64,000 nucleotides of DNA, from assembly GCA_004802725.1 (NCBI GenBank), contig SGPM01000090.1, positions 1 to 64,000 on the forward strand, in the 5' to 3' direction. The translations under genes and the position numbers were made by a program. Below the pieces are notes generated by a model. The model was not told the origin of the DNA and did not search any database. It was given only the letters and a program-made list of their open reading frames with translations. Below are positions 36,355 to 48,148 of the stretch, piece after piece (position 1 is the stretch's first letter; each line of letters begins with the position of its first letter). This stretch comes from Antrodiella citrinella. Its lineage: Eukaryota; Basidiomycota; Agaricomycetes; Polyporales; Steccherinaceae.

Positions 36355-36442
36355 AAAAATAAATTTCTGTACGACGGGGCGACTGGAACACCCGGCTTGC
36401 AGACATTCACCTTGCCATTGCTCCCCAACTGAGCTATCTCGA
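36355..36442 (-). other. tRNA-like (degenerate tRNA or tRNA-derived) sequence
   Basis: On the minus strand a D-arm-like element, TAGCTCAGTTGGGGAGC, is a good RNA polymerase III A box, with a perfect 4-bp stem (gctc/gagc). About 30 nt on lies a T-arm-like element with a 5-bp stem (gggtg/cgccc) around loop TTCCAGT, close to the B box consensus. A run of five T (36355-36359 on the plus strand as A) follows as a possible pol III terminator. The acceptor stem does not pair well and no 5-bp anticodon stem is evident, so it is not a working tRNA. It may be a tRNA pseudogene or the head of a SINE. Confidence 0.4.
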
Positions 36443-36969
36443 CATTGTTCGCATCCCTCGAGCTTATATCCGATTGTACCCATTCGATGAGGAGATACCA
36501 CATTGGAGAACTCGCCCCCTTGACGGATCGACCCCCAGAAACGTACATATTCATGATTCACCAATTCAACATGCGGACACACCATGGTAGAAAGCTCAAG
36601 TTTGTGGTACAACAACCTCTGGCTTTTGTCATTCTAGCTGCAATATAAGCTCCACATCTTTCAACTTTCAAATCCACCCACCGTTGGCAGTTGGTGTGTT
36701 ACAGCCGTTCACGAAATTGTAGGCGTGTCCGAAAATAATAGTGTAGTTGTCGGCTAGCGGGAATATGTGGGATTAGGACGCCACTGACAAGAATGTTGCG
36801 CGGCACAGGCATACTAGTATCTTTGTCGACATCTCTCGTAAATGGTGCGAGAACATCCCCGCTGACTCTCCGTTTAGCTTTATACTGAGCTCCGCCCAGA
36901 GCTGACTACTACTGATTTTTTTCAAACACTCCTACAATTTCGTGAACAGCTGTAATTTGAGTCCACGAA
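36443..36969. other. gene-poor spacer
   Basis: Between the tRNA-like element and the F-box fragment. Short overlapping frames without motifs occur on both strands. Nothing was recognised. Confidence 0.35.
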
Positions 36970-37182
36970 TTGGACATTCCTCCGCTTCAGATCAGCGTGA
37001 ATGAGCCGACCACGATCCTGCCACCCGAAATTTTGGTGCATGTGTTTGTGCTCGTTGTAGACGACAACAATTTCGTTCTCCGGAGCTGGATCTGTCTCAC
37101 CACCTTCTCGCTGGTATGCCGATGCTGGCGAGAGGTCATCATTGGCACCCTGTTCAGGCTCATGGTATACGGAAGATCGTAG
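36970..37182 (+). pseudogene. truncated F-box protein fragment
   Basis: A 70-codon frame contains an F-box: ILPPEILVHVFVLVV followed by LTTFSLVCRCWREVIIGT, then stops without the usual leucine-rich part. F-box domains bind SKP1 in SCF ubiquitin ligases. The pattern resembles the F-box of the inverted gene at 37897-39473 (FPSELLVQIFILAI, VCRSWKKFVIET), suggesting a duplicated and truncated relative. A downstream intron joining it to more coding sequence was looked for and not found. Confidence 0.5.
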
Positions 37183-37896
37183 CCAAGCCGATGGTGAAAC
37201 GTGGGTTATAGGGTATTGCATACGAACCAAAGTCTCAGATCGTCTCGATGGTGATGGAACAGGGCTGAGGACGAATTAGGATTCAGAGATTCAAGCCCTG
37301 TGGCGGAGCAGGAGAAGGGTTCACCTGATGTCGACGTTGACGAGTACGAAGACCACGGAGATGCTGATGTCGAAGAGGGACGCAGGAACGCACCTGGGAC
37401 CCAGTCTGGACCCAGTGGACGTTGGAGAAAGCGCGACGTGGACGTCAAAAGCGCTGAGCCTCGTGAGTCGCTTCAAACGAGAAGCGTCACTTCGGGTAAT
37501 TATTCGTATACAGTCGGGTTGGAACAAACAGACGAGCACAGGTTGAGAAAGACGTTGAACTCGCACATGTAGGAACAACAGGGTTATATTCGTTGATATA
37601 GAGCGGAAAAACCCAGTACGGACAAACATAGGCGAAGGAAGAACTGCAAGTGTCGCGACATAATCAGACTCACAGAGTGAACTTAGATCTACTGGGTGTC
37701 AGTGGGTGATGGTACATGGTCTTCGACAAGATGAAGAAAGCAACAAATAATGGGCCGGCCACTGCACATATACTGGAGAGGATCTGTAGTGCACCACGGA
37801 TATTTATCGGGAGACTTCACCGGCCCATTTGATGTTATCGACGTACGGCCGCAACGAGTCCAAATCCATTGGGAGTACACCTATCGCATGAGGGAG
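37183..37896. other. spacer between F-box fragment and inverted F-box gene
   Basis: Short frames on both strands at 37206-37629 are mutual overlaps with low-complexity Ser/Thr or Asp/Glu composition. No supported gene. It probably includes the 3' end of the minus-strand F-box gene. Confidence 0.35.
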
Positions 37897-39473
37897 TTAC
37901 AAAGTCGTCAGCTTCTTCCCCTCGTTGACGTGCGCTTGCAACATCCGCACCAAGCTTTCTGTGAGAATGCTGGGATCCGGAAGTTTTGTCCGGGTGTTTG
38001 AACTCGGAGCATGGGGTCGAAAGTAGGCGAACCAAAGGGAAAATGTATGGAGTTTCGGGAATGGAAAGGGCGCAGCACGGGATTTGGCTTGAGTGGCTGG
38101 GGTTTGTGGATCGGTGACGACTTGGCTCAGAGCATGGGCCTCAAAGATGCTGTCCAATATGGTGGGAAGGCGGTCGAGGATTAGGACTTCGAGGTTCTGA
38201 AACTTTGAAGTGACCAAGGAAGGGCAGGCTGAGAGTCGTGGAAACCCCATTTGGATTTCAGCGAGACTACACGTATCTCTGCCAGGCAGTCCTCCGAAGC
38301 AAGGGCGAAAATTCGTTCCGACAAGCTACCTGCCAGCACCTTGGAGGTATCGACCACTACGTGACTGAACGTCCCGCGTGCCTTATTCGCAGCAATGATT
38401 TTACCGATGGAGCCGCCGTTCGTTTCTACAAACAATTCGCGGAGTACAGATGCGGGCCCTATTAGACCATGCCCTGAGAGCTTCCGGAAAACAGCCGCAA
38501 GCAGCTCAAACGGATCCTTGATAATCTGGGCGCCTCCAAGCTCGGTGATTCCAACCGGTGCTGCCTCGAATGGTGTACCATGGCCTGCCTTGTTGTACAC
38601 CATCGAGCCGGGGAACTCTAGGTGGTTCAGCATGACAGCAGCCTGTAGAGCGTCCTCCTGAATAGAGAGTTCCCGAAGAGAGGGCAAGTTGACGACAGGC
38701 AGAATGGTGTGAAGGGGAAGAGGTGAAGTGAAAGTCGACTCGATTTTCAGTTCCTCCAAGACGGACATGTCTTCCAATGCTCGAAGGAACGCGTCCAGAG
38801 ACGAACCAGACCCTCTGTCAGGACAAACTTCCAAGCGGAGGATCTTCAATGTTGGTCGAAAAAAGGGTGAGCAACTAGGGTAAGTGATGCGACTCAGGAT
38901 CAAAGCTTCCAAACGCTTCAATGGAAACCGAGGCGATACCAGTGGTACGTCTCCTAAATAAGTCTGGAAACCGCCAGTGACCGTGAGTCGCTTCAGGATG
39001 GGTGCGTCGAGTGTCCCTGGATTGAGCATACCGCGAGCAGCTGTATAGTCCAAGGTCTCTACGCGATGCAATTGTGCTTCAGCGATGGCAGCGTCGGTAT
39101 ACCCGTCGCATGAGGCGATGAGACGAAACGCTGTCTCGCCTGAGCGCCGAATTGCAAGGATGGTCTTGGAACGAGGGGTGTCCGAGTTTAGCGAGATGTT
39201 TCGCCATAGAAGGGCTGTTTCAATGACAAACTTTTTCCAAGACCGACATACTGAGGAGAACCTCGCAAGGCGTTTCCACTGATCCAGCGGTTCCAATTCC
39301 TCGATAGCTAATATGAAAATCTGAACCAGGAGTTCGGAAGGAAACGATGTGGAGGGAGAGGGACGCGACAGGTCTGTGACTTGGATAGACGGATCCATCT
39401 TGTGCTGCTCGAAGCTATCTTCTAGTGATAGCAGCATAAGCTCGTCAACTTGTAGGAACTCAGGCGGGCCCAC
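37897..39473 (-). CDS. F-box protein with leucine-rich region, frameshifted near the 3' end
   Basis: The frame from ATG 39473 has an F-box at about residues 45-90 (SFPSELLVQIFILAIEELE, FSSVCRSWKKFVIETALLW), then leucine-rich segments such as LKRLTVTGGF, RLEALILSRITYPS, LKILRLEVCPD, VLEELKIES and LPSLRELSIQ. The frame ends at 38181, but the shifted frame goes on to 37897 with SKFQNLEVLILDRLPTILD and FPKLHTFSLWFAYF, clearly the same repeat type. The switch lies within about 38170-38250, where no GT-AG intron restores the frame. A GGGG run near 38244 is a candidate indel point. It may be a recent pseudogene, a sequencing error, or a gene with a shortened product. The likely role is substrate recognition in an SCF ligase. 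Confidence 0.65.
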
Positions 39474-40315
39474 GTACCAGTTACGAATGAGACGTATGCC
39501 AAATGGGTTCAGCTGAGATTCTAGGGCTCAGTTAGGCTCACAAGGCAGGACAGACTTCTAGCGCTCGAATATTCTTGTAGTCGGAATTTATGTAAGCTCT
39601 TGTAATGAAAAGGTTTGTTCTATGACATGCATATGATGTTCGACTGACCTCCATCTTAGCAAGCAAGGATTGACTAGTAGCTGAGGATCTCGTGCTGGCA
39701 GTAAGTAACACACAACAGCGTCCTCAACTACACCACGCTTTGTTTCGATCGATCCGCTGAATAGAGCAAATGCCGGCATTCAAACGCTCAATTTTCACGT
39801 CTGTAAGTTTGTTCTCAAAATTGATTTCACCGTAAAAGAGGGCAGCGTTACGCTCCTACTTGCCGTTACTACTAAGTACGGAGCTCGTTCCTTGGCACCG
39901 AAAAAGCTCTCAGGATCTTCTCGATGCGGCTGTGTCTGTGACGCCTTTGTGTCTTTCTCTGCTGAGGGCGCGTTTGGTGGAGCAGAAGACGCGATATCAG
40001 AGCAGTGCCCATTCAGATATCGTTCTCAGATCTCAATAGTAGTACTATCTACTGAGACCACTGATCACGGGGATCGCAGACGGTCCTACCGATTGCACAA
40101 TGCCGTGATAGAAACGAGCACTCTCCTTCCCAGACGACGTTGCTCCCCTGAAACGACCGGCGGCACATTCGGCCGGGGGCACTGAAAACAATCGCCGGTG
40201 TGCACGCGGTTTCGGCCTCTGACGTCAGTCCGAGATCTGATTATCGGCACATATGGGTGCTTCTTCTGCCTTCCTCCGGCCGGCCATTGACACCCACTCT
40301 TCCATCCAAAAGTCA
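39474..40315. other. upstream region between F-box gene and polyol dehydrogenase
   Basis: Divergent intergenic region of about 0.85 kb. No coding feature was seen. The frame at 39892-40185 has no motif. Confidence 0.35.
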
Positions 40316-40323
40316 TATATAAG
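40316..40323 (+). promoter_or_regulatory. TATA box of the polyol dehydrogenase gene
   Basis: TATATAAG lies about 100 nt before the ATG at 40422, followed by a pyrimidine-rich leader. This is a typical layout for a well-expressed fungal gene. Confidence 0.5.
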
Positions 40324-40421
40324 ACACCAAAGATGCTCGTTCACGCGATGTTCAACCTTTTTCCCTCTCCCCCACCACCAATTTCTCCTCACCGCTACTC
40401 TCGTACCCGTTATCGCCCGCC

Positions 40422-41790
40422 ATGCCAGAGGGAACCATGAAAGCGCTGTGGTACAACAGCGTACGCGTTATCACAGCGTCTTCCCCAATACCTCTGCTGA
40501 CCGTATCGTTGACAGCCCAGGAACTTTGAGATCAAGCAGGTGCCGATCCCCAAATGCGGTGATGATGAAGTCCTTCTCAAGGGTGAGTTGACAGCGAATG
40601 CCTCCCAGCGTCATTTTCTAATGCGTTCTGCGCGTAGTTTCGTGCTGCGGTGTTTGCGGTACCGACGGACATATCCACGAAGGAGAGTTCATCGCCACGT
40701 TCCCGGTAAGGCGCTATTCACAGTACTGATACGGTTCAAAGCTGACTGTATGCGCCATTTCTCAGCTCATTCCAGGACACGAAGCCATCGGAAAGGTGGT
40801 AGAAGTAGGAAAGGACGTCAAGGGTTTTGACTTGGGCGACCGCGTTGTCGCAGATGTGGGCATCTCGGTACGTTTTTCTAGATTCTTGTACATACAATAG
40901 CGCTGACACCGCTATTTAGTGCGAGCATTGCTTCTACTGCCGTCGGGGTGAAGCTGTGTTATGTGAGAACTTCCACGCCCGCGGCGTTACTCAAGATGGT
41001 GGTTTTGCAGAGTACATCGTCTAGTAAGTACCTCAAACCCTTTGATTCGTCAGTCGTTCAAAGACTAAATCGCATGTTACAGCAAATCGAAGAAATGCTA
41101 CAAGATTCACAATCTGTCAGATGAGGAGTCTACCCTGCTCGAACCTGCCGCTTGCGCCATCCACGGTCTTGACAAACTGAATCCGCCGGTCGGCATTGAC
41201 GTCCTTCTCCTCGGTGCTGGGCCCACCGGTCTGATCCTCGCTCAGCTGTTGAAGCTGAATGGTGCACACCGCGTCGTGATTGCAGCTAACAAAGGCATCA
41301 AGATGGATATCGCAAAACAATTGAACGCTGGAGACGAGTACATTGAGCTGGACAGGCAAAACCCCGGCGCTCAGTGGGAGCAACTTAAGAAGGACAACCC
41401 GTACGGGTTCGACGTGGTTGTAGAGGCAACCGGCGTCGAAAAGATAGCGCAGGAAAGCATCCAGTATGTCAGGAGGGGTGGAACGATCATGATATACGGC
41501 GTGTACGAGAATAAGGCAATGGTGCACTGGCCTCCGTCTAAAATCTTTGGAGATGAGATTCGGGTGAGTGCGAGCGGATCTCTTGGTGAACCCTAGTAGC
41601 TGATCTTTCTCTTCAGATCATCGGGTCCTTCTCTCAAGCTTTCTGTTTCCCTCGTGCCGTTGCCTACCTTGATGGTGGCAAAGTGAACGTCAAGGGTATG
41701 GTAACGGATATCTTCAAGCTGGATGACTATCAGGCCGCTTTGGACAAGATGAACAGTCGTCAGGCTTTGAAGATCGCTATCAAGCCTTGA
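40422..41790 (+). CDS. zinc-dependent medium-chain dehydrogenase, D-arabinitol/polyol dehydrogenase type
   Basis: Medium-chain zinc dehydrogenases oxidise polyols or alcohols with NAD(P). Seven exons: 40422-40460, 40516-40582, 40638-40705, 40766-40867, 40920-41023, 41083-41563 and 41617-41790 (about 350 residues). Order of motifs: [36 protein letters not shown] (catalytic zinc Cys), [29 protein letters not shown] (four Cys of the structural zinc), [18 protein letters not shown] (Rossmann loop) and [15 protein letters not shown] [10 protein letters not shown]. The closest family remembered is the rust and yeast D-arabinitol dehydrogenase group, so arabinitol or sorbitol is a likely substrate; this is inference. 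Cytosolic, with no signal peptide. Confidence 0.85.
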
Positions 41791-43366
41791 AGGAGACTCT
41801 GCGAGTCTTTGTGGATAATCGTATGGATGGTAACGCACGTATGTATACTAGACCCTCAAGTTGTATTCCAGTTCCGAGCATCGATTTAGCTACGTCGCGA
41901 CCGACTTCAAACAGTCGTCATGACTGTATACCCAAGTGTACAAGTATGTAGGTGAATGCACAGTTTCTCAGCACTCAGCGGAAAGTCCGGAAGGGCCGGA
42001 CCGTGCACTTCCTACGTCACAAGAAGCCTCTTTCAGTCTTATCATCAGCACCAACAATGTCGTTTACAATTGCCCATTGATTGCACATAGTCTGGACATC
42101 CACCACGCGATTGATATGATTAGGGCGCATGACGTGGACGCTACCCCAACATGTCGAGATGGGAAACGACAGAGGCGCAATACAAGGTGATGTGGGTGTT
42201 CATTCGTGTGATACCTACAACTCGACTTTGACAATTCTGACGACCCTTTAGACCTACGACCTCTTTTAAGCGGTACCTACCTGAAGCTGAAGCTTGGCTT
42301 AGCCACTATCAAGCAACCGAGAGCTCAGGTGGAGAATCCTGAGATCACAAAGGATGACTTGAACGATCTGGCCTTCGCAAACGTACCGCGAATCCTAGAA
42401 CGCAGGTACCTGATTTTCATCTTGCCGTTGTCAAGTTGTAGCATTTATGACCTTCGTGGTACTGGTGACATCTGGTTTGTTTCTCCATTTTGTCATGAAT
42501 TTGATCTTCTCGTGAAGGCCATGATGAAGCAGCTCAGGCATTCTCGTTGGTCGGAGATTCGGCTACGGGCTGACCCTTACCAGATTGGAAGGAATGCCAA
42601 ATTGGAAGGAAGTCACCACGTCGCAATGGTCCGCAACGACGGTGTAAGTACGACGGTTCCTCCGTTGACCACCGACGAACTCCTGCCGTCGCAGTACTCA
42701 CTGACTCGTCGGCGTCGCATAGATGAAGAGACAGCCAACCTAGATGTATGGCCAGGAACGTTTGTGCACGGCCCGGGCACGAGATCTCGGAAACTACGGT
42801 ATCATGTCTTGTAGTCATCATGTTTTGAAGATTCAAGCTACATTTCACAGCTGCCAATAAGACGTCTCTTTGAACGCGGAGTCGTACCTCTGAAAACACC
42901 GAAGGTGTATTGGCAGGTGATTTTGTACCTCGTCCCGAGAAGAGCACTCTCTTATGTTATGTTGAACTTTCAGACATGGATGTACAGTCATCGATATCCT
43001 TGTATTCCAGACCATGGTGTCTCAGTCTCCGAATGGAAAATTGGCTCACTGTTTATGCAGCGGTCCCATTACCAATCGATTGGCGTCCTAGAGACTGTCG
43101 TCGCCGGGGTGTATGTCGCGTTTTTGAAGCCGCCAACGGACGCCATCACTTCTGTCCTCGGTCGTTCCGGCACTGCCTCGCAGTAATACCTCATCGCAGC
43201 TCGTCAGCATAGCGCATGTCTTTCCTCCGATAGCCGATGTAGTACATCCGCGCTCAACACCGTGCCTTTCCGATTGGAAGTATAAGTACATGATGTCGCG
43301 CGACATCCGGCGACATCATCTTCACTCTTTTCTTTCACTTTTGTTTTATCCTTCAGACAGGCAGGT
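41791..43366. other. gene-poor region with an unrecognised open frame
   Basis: About 1.6 kb. The best coding hint is a plus-strand frame at about 42240-42814, which reads PLLSGTYLKLKLGL, ENPEITKDDLNDLAFANV and PRILERR, then becomes less protein-like after a possible GT donor near 42404. No family was recognised and no complete exon chain could be built. It may be a fragment of an uncharacterised gene. The last 300 nt hold the RTA1-like gene promoter. Confidence 0.3.
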
Positions 43367-44827
43367 ATGTCAAATAGAACAGACTGTACGTGCTCGGTAT
43401 TGGGATATGAGTTGTTCTCGAGCTGACCGTCTCTCATAGTCCCGATTGGCACTTTTGCTCCCGATGGCACCGTACTCAAATCCCCCTTCTATGGGTATCT
43501 TGTAGACAAGGTTGTAGCTTGGACATTTATGATTCTTTTCTCTACCACTCTGCGTAAGTCCCTCGGTCTCGAGTCGAGCTTTGCTGATCCCCTCGATAGT
43601 ACTCCATGTTACTCAAGCTATCTATTACCGAATGTGGTTTCTGTTTCCGACCGTTATCCTCGCTACAAGTGGAGAGATCGCAGGCTGGTTTGGACGGTTG
43701 TGGTCGGCTTATGATCCGTTGGAGAATAATCCATACCTTATACAGTACGTCTGCTTGCTTTTACTCCTCACGCATCCACTAAAATACGCGTAGGATTGTG
43801 GCTACCATTCTGGCTCCAACACCCTACGTAGCGGTCCTGTTCATCCTCTTCTCGAGAATTACGCAGCAGCTCGGGACACACTACAGTCGTTTGTCGCCAC
43901 AATGGTGTGAGTTGTTTCAGTTGTCCAGTCTTGTTATTCACGATACTCACAGATCGCTTCTTCAGATTCAAGAATCTTCCTCACAGGTGTAAGCAAGACA
44001 CTTATATCTACGATTCCAAATTTGACTGTGAAGTTATCAGGATATCATTGCCCTTATCGTGCAAGGTGGTGGAGGGACCATAGCAGCAGGAGCCAAAACA
44101 ACCGCCGGAACTAATCTGGTGAGTACCGTTAGTTCTGTGTAATGTTCTCATTGTTTAACTGGTGATACTCTAGGGTGGACATATCATGCTTGGCGGTATC
44201 ATCTTCCAACTGAGTGAGTAATCCGTTGTAACTCTATCTCCCTTGTCTGACGATGCTTCCTGCAGTTGCGTTGATCATCTTCATCACCATCTCTACCGAG
44301 TACTACTACCGCTATATCACCGACCGCCCACTTCGCAAGCCTAACCAGTTCAGTCATCGGTCTCAGTGGGGTTACCAAATGAAAGTCTTCACTGCTGCTT
44401 TGGTGTTCATCCTCTTCCTGATCTTCATTCGGTACGTACTTGGCACCGTGTTCAAGCTTCGGACTCAGTTTTTCTCTGATATATTTGCCTTAGGTCGATA
44501 TACCGTACCGCTGAGCTTGCAGACGGCTGGACTGGGCCTATCATTACAACCCAAGTGTACTTCAGTACGTGATGCTATTCTTCTCTAGCTCACACCAAAG
44601 CTAACGCGACCCTTGCCAAAGATTTCTTCGATGGAATGGCTATTCTCATGGCCATCTTCACGATGAACTTCTTCCACCCGGGTCAATGGATGAAGATGCC
44701 ACCGCAAGACAACAGTGACAACGAATCAATGCGAACTCTTCCCGCCACCGGCAACCCCTCAAAGGATCTGTACAACTACTCGAACAGCTCTACGGCCTAC
44801 TCGAGTGCCTCCTTCATCAACACCTAG
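43367..44827 (+). CDS. RTA1-like seven-helix membrane protein
   Basis: RTA1-family proteins are fungal plasma-membrane or vacuolar proteins linked to resistance to 7-aminocholesterol and to long-chain base export (RTA1, RSB1). The first exon is MSNRTD; the next joins as FPIGTFAPDGTVLKSPFYGY. Helices then follow: VVAWTFMILFSTTL, LHVTQAIYYRMWFL, VILATSGEIAGWFGRLW (family motif E-x2-GY/W), IVATILAPTPYVAVLFILF, FLTGDIIALIVQGGGG (the conserved D-x-x-x-x-x-x-Q-GGG motif), GGHIMLGGIIFQL and IALIIFITISTEYYYR. Then come SIYRTAELADGWTGPI and MAILMAIFTMNFFHPG. The C-terminus is hydrophilic and Ser/Asn-rich and ends at 44827. About ten exons. Confidence 0.88.
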
Positions 44828-46951
44828 AGGCGACTCGTCGTCTATTTATCCCAACACTGACACACCTCCACGCACTACGCGTCCTGTCCATATCTCCGGA
44901 CATTTTCTGATTTTCGTTCACGGACACAGTCATTCTTTACAATCTAGTTCCTGGGCGCTTGGACTATGGCACACATTCTTTACGCAGAGGCAAAGTAGTA
45001 TATGCTTCGTTTGATGACTCACTTGCATTGGGTTCCCACACTGGTTGTGTACAGTGAGGCGTTGATCATCCTTCTTATCGCTTTCTGACCATCCGTAGGT
45101 TGCCCAGGAGACTGTGATATGCGCAACCCGAATGACTAGGGGTGAGAGCTGAATGTTGACGGGAGTCCAATCTTGATGACGTATCGACGGAGCTGCTGGC
45201 CGCCGACAACAGGGATGTCACTGCAACTAAAAGGAGATATGCAGTTGTTGCATCAGTATGTTGACGAAGTCCTCTGAGATGATAACACACCGTGCAGCGA
45301 TATAATATCTATAAGGGATGGTAAGAGTAGCAACCCAGCAGTGCGGGCCCTACCCTAAGCTTAAGTATGCTCGCTGACAATACAGTAACAGTGAGGTCGA
45401 ATACTCTCGCGACTCTGTTATATGATTAATGGATTGTTTGTGAGCATTTGTATCTATGCAGCAATGGAACAGTGATGTTGTACCGGCGATAGCGCAGTCG
45501 TAAAATTTAAACGCGAAAAAACGCGTCGCGTCGACAAAATACATCATGTGATCGTGTTCCTTAGTCATTATTGAATTTATTCAATAACATTTCGTTTCGG
45601 TGGCACTGTCAGCACTGGCAACTTCACGCTCACAGCCCGCCACTCGAAATTGAACCTGTTAGTTCAAGACTCATTCGAAAGCCCCGTGCAACAGACCGTA
45701 GCGTGGTGGCTATTCTGCCCACAGTGAATGCTCAATTGACTGGTGGTGGCTCAGATTTCTAGTCGCGGGTCACGCCACGCGGACACGCCCGGGCTATTCT
45801 TGTAGGTATGCCAGTGAACATGGGAGAATTCGAAAGTCGTCGCTTGGTACGTGATCTTTGAGAGATTTGAAATCTGTCTCACGAATATTCAGATTGAACG
45901 CTTCGCCGTCGTATCGCTAGGGTAGTACTCTGACGAAGGACGGCACGTCTGCCAGGGATCGAGACCACCGTTGCATCGGCACAATGACCTGTGACGTGCA
46001 ATGCTTACAACCAGTTGGAATTTTCTCTGATTCGTCCATTGCGGATCCGGACTCAGCGCGGACACACGTTCTATCTTTTTGACCAGAATGATTCATCTCA
46101 TCTTAGTCCTCTCTCACGTCTCGCGATTGAAGATGTATATAGTAATCAGGCATAACAGGCCCAATGTCTGAAAGGTAAGACATCTCATCGATCCGACGGC
46201 CGCATCGTGGTTTAGGGTCCAGAGTTGCTTTTGTGACCCCATGCATCCTGCTGCTTCTTGGCCAGCGCTGTTCTACTTAGCCAGTCCTTGTTAATGTCTC
46301 TGATAGGATGGTGAGTAAATTCCATGCTGCACACTTGCCGAGACATGGTACACCATTCGTCGATTTTGACAGGAGATGCGAAGATGCCGAAGATGTCTTG
46401 CGGCCGCTCACCAGGCTTCTCACTGGCACTCGAATCACCGCAGTTGATCATGACATGTGTAACATCGTCCCTATGCTTATGGATCTACCAACAAACTCAC
46501 TATACTATCCTCGCAGCTGTTCGGTCTTTCTGTCCTCAGAGACACGGGTCTGGCTATTCATCTCTTCCAAAATGTCGCTGACCGGTAGAATGGGACACAT
46601 CTGATCTCACCGTGATATTGCAGGCATGTCCGCGACGGCGAGATCGCTTGGATGCATGGAAGGTATGTGATCCATTTGGATGTTCCCATCTCTGCCAAAA
46701 TAGGCAATTCATTCATTGACTCCGGTGGAACACAACGCCGACCTTCCATGCGTATAGGATGCTCAATTCAGTCATCTAGCTATTCGAGCAGGCCTTCGTT
46801 TTTGTGTCCTCGCTTGTCGTCGGCGTACACTGCTCACCTGCATGGTCAGTAGCAATAAATGACAAGGAGCTTTCGAATCTCCGGTATCCCATCCATCTAG
46901 AAATAATCGAGTGGAGGAGGCTAGACCTTTTTCATAGACCTCTGCGACGTG
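44828..46951. other. 2.1-kb gene-poor region
   Basis: No gene could be supported. A perfect 8-bp inverted repeat with a 4-nt loop lies at 45568-45587 (ttattgaa/ttcaataa). On the plus strand around 46640-46661 an exon-like piece reads HVRDGEIAWMHG between an AG and a GTATGT. On the minus strand at 46212-46451 a frame contains QDIFGIFASPV and DINKDWLSRTALAKKQQD. Either may be a remnant of a decayed gene; neither was recognised. Confidence 0.3.
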
Positions 46952-46960
46952 TATAAAATA
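46952..46960 (+). promoter_or_regulatory. TATA box of the 47034 gene
   Basis: TATAAAATA lies about 75 nt before the ATG at 47034, at a normal distance for a fungal promoter. Confidence 0.45.
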
Positions 46961-47033
46961 CGGTTCATGTTTGCCATGGTAGTTCAAGCTAAAATTCGCA
47001 TTTAGCTCCTCAACACTTAGCACTCTCATCAAC

Positions 47034-48148
47034 ATGGTCCAAGCCACACCTCAGAACTACAAGCAGGCATACGAGCAACGCCTCGAAAAGTACTCTGAAT
47101 CCGCTGGAGCATCCGCCTTGTTCTACTTCAGCGACGCCAACAGCAAAGAAGAGCAAGGCCTGCGCATCGAAGCTCCTGAAATCATGAAGGAGTTCGTCGA
47201 CAAGGTCCCCTACGGCAGAGGTCGGTGATCCTCTCAAATGCCTGGTGCATACTCACAATACCACCTAATCAGATCCCGTTGGTACCTTGTTCTACAACTC
47301 CATCGACGACATTCTTGGGAAGACCAAGTACAATGTCATTTACAGCGACTCCTCTGTCCCCGATGCCGATGCCTGTGTCATTGTTCAATTCTTCGGAAGC
47401 ACACAGGACAAATTCTATGCCGAGGTATGTCGTTCTTGGGGTGTCCAGTCTGTTCACAATTTCTGACTATCTTCCATCTACAGTTCGTGGGCAAGGATCC
47501 AGTATGCTGTGCAGTTTTATTGTCTAGACCGAATCATTGATAGCATCGCATAGGCCCGCACTGTGTGGTGGATCGTAGACGGTACTCAACATAGTGGCGG
47601 TAGCTGGAATCCCCTCTCGCTCGTTACCTCCACCGCCTATGTCTACAAGAGGTCCACCGAAAGCAATGTGACCATCTCGTTGAACCCCATTGGCAAGCAG
47701 GTCAGCTTCGACGTCCCTTCCGGCTTTGACACCGGCAAGTCCGTTTGTAAGCTCCTACAAGTTACAAATCATGTCACGTATCCAAATCGCTGATCGTTTC
47801 ACGCAGCCGTGTGGGGCAATTTGTCCACCAATAACATTTCTAAGCTCGCGAAGGGTACCAAGTCCGTCGTCAACTACAATAACGACCGTATTGTACTCTA
47901 TCCCGAGAATGGTAACACTAACATGACGGCTGTGGTAAGTTGATTCTACACTTTTTCGTCGTGACCAGCTTGCACTAACGAGTTGCCTTCTTATCAGTTC
48001 ATTCGTGAGTATAGCTTATGTTTTGCTATTGCCTTGAACTCATATTCTTGTAGCTCTTGAGACGCGAGCCTCGGATGTCAGGGCGCTGGGTGACATGCGC
48101 TTCACGTCGTCTGACCAGATTGCGCTCTGGGACGAACTCCAAGACTAA
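47034..48148 (+). CDS. unrecognised cytosolic protein (about 250 residues)
   Basis: Not recognised. The product starts MVQATPQNYKQAYEQRLEKY and has no signal peptide or membrane helix. The first intron joins PYGR to DPVGTLFYNSIDDILG. Later exons give CVIVQFFGSTQDKFYAE, FVGKDP, ARTVWWIVDG, a WNPLSLVTSTAYVYKR stretch, VTISLNPIGKQVSFDVPSG, WGNLSTNNISKLAKG, IVLYPENG and LETRASDVRALGDMRFTSS. The stop is at 48146-48148. It is rich in beta-prone Ser/Thr/Val segments, so a beta-sandwich fold is possible. Seven or so exons with short introns (some exons only about 18 nt, as around FVGKDP) support a real gene. A TATA box precedes it. No function is proposed. Confidence 0.6.

Noticed and set aside
45568..45587. 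8-bp inverted repeat with 4-nt loop
   Set aside because: AT-rich and short; expected by chance in a 64-kb window and without flanking gene-end context.
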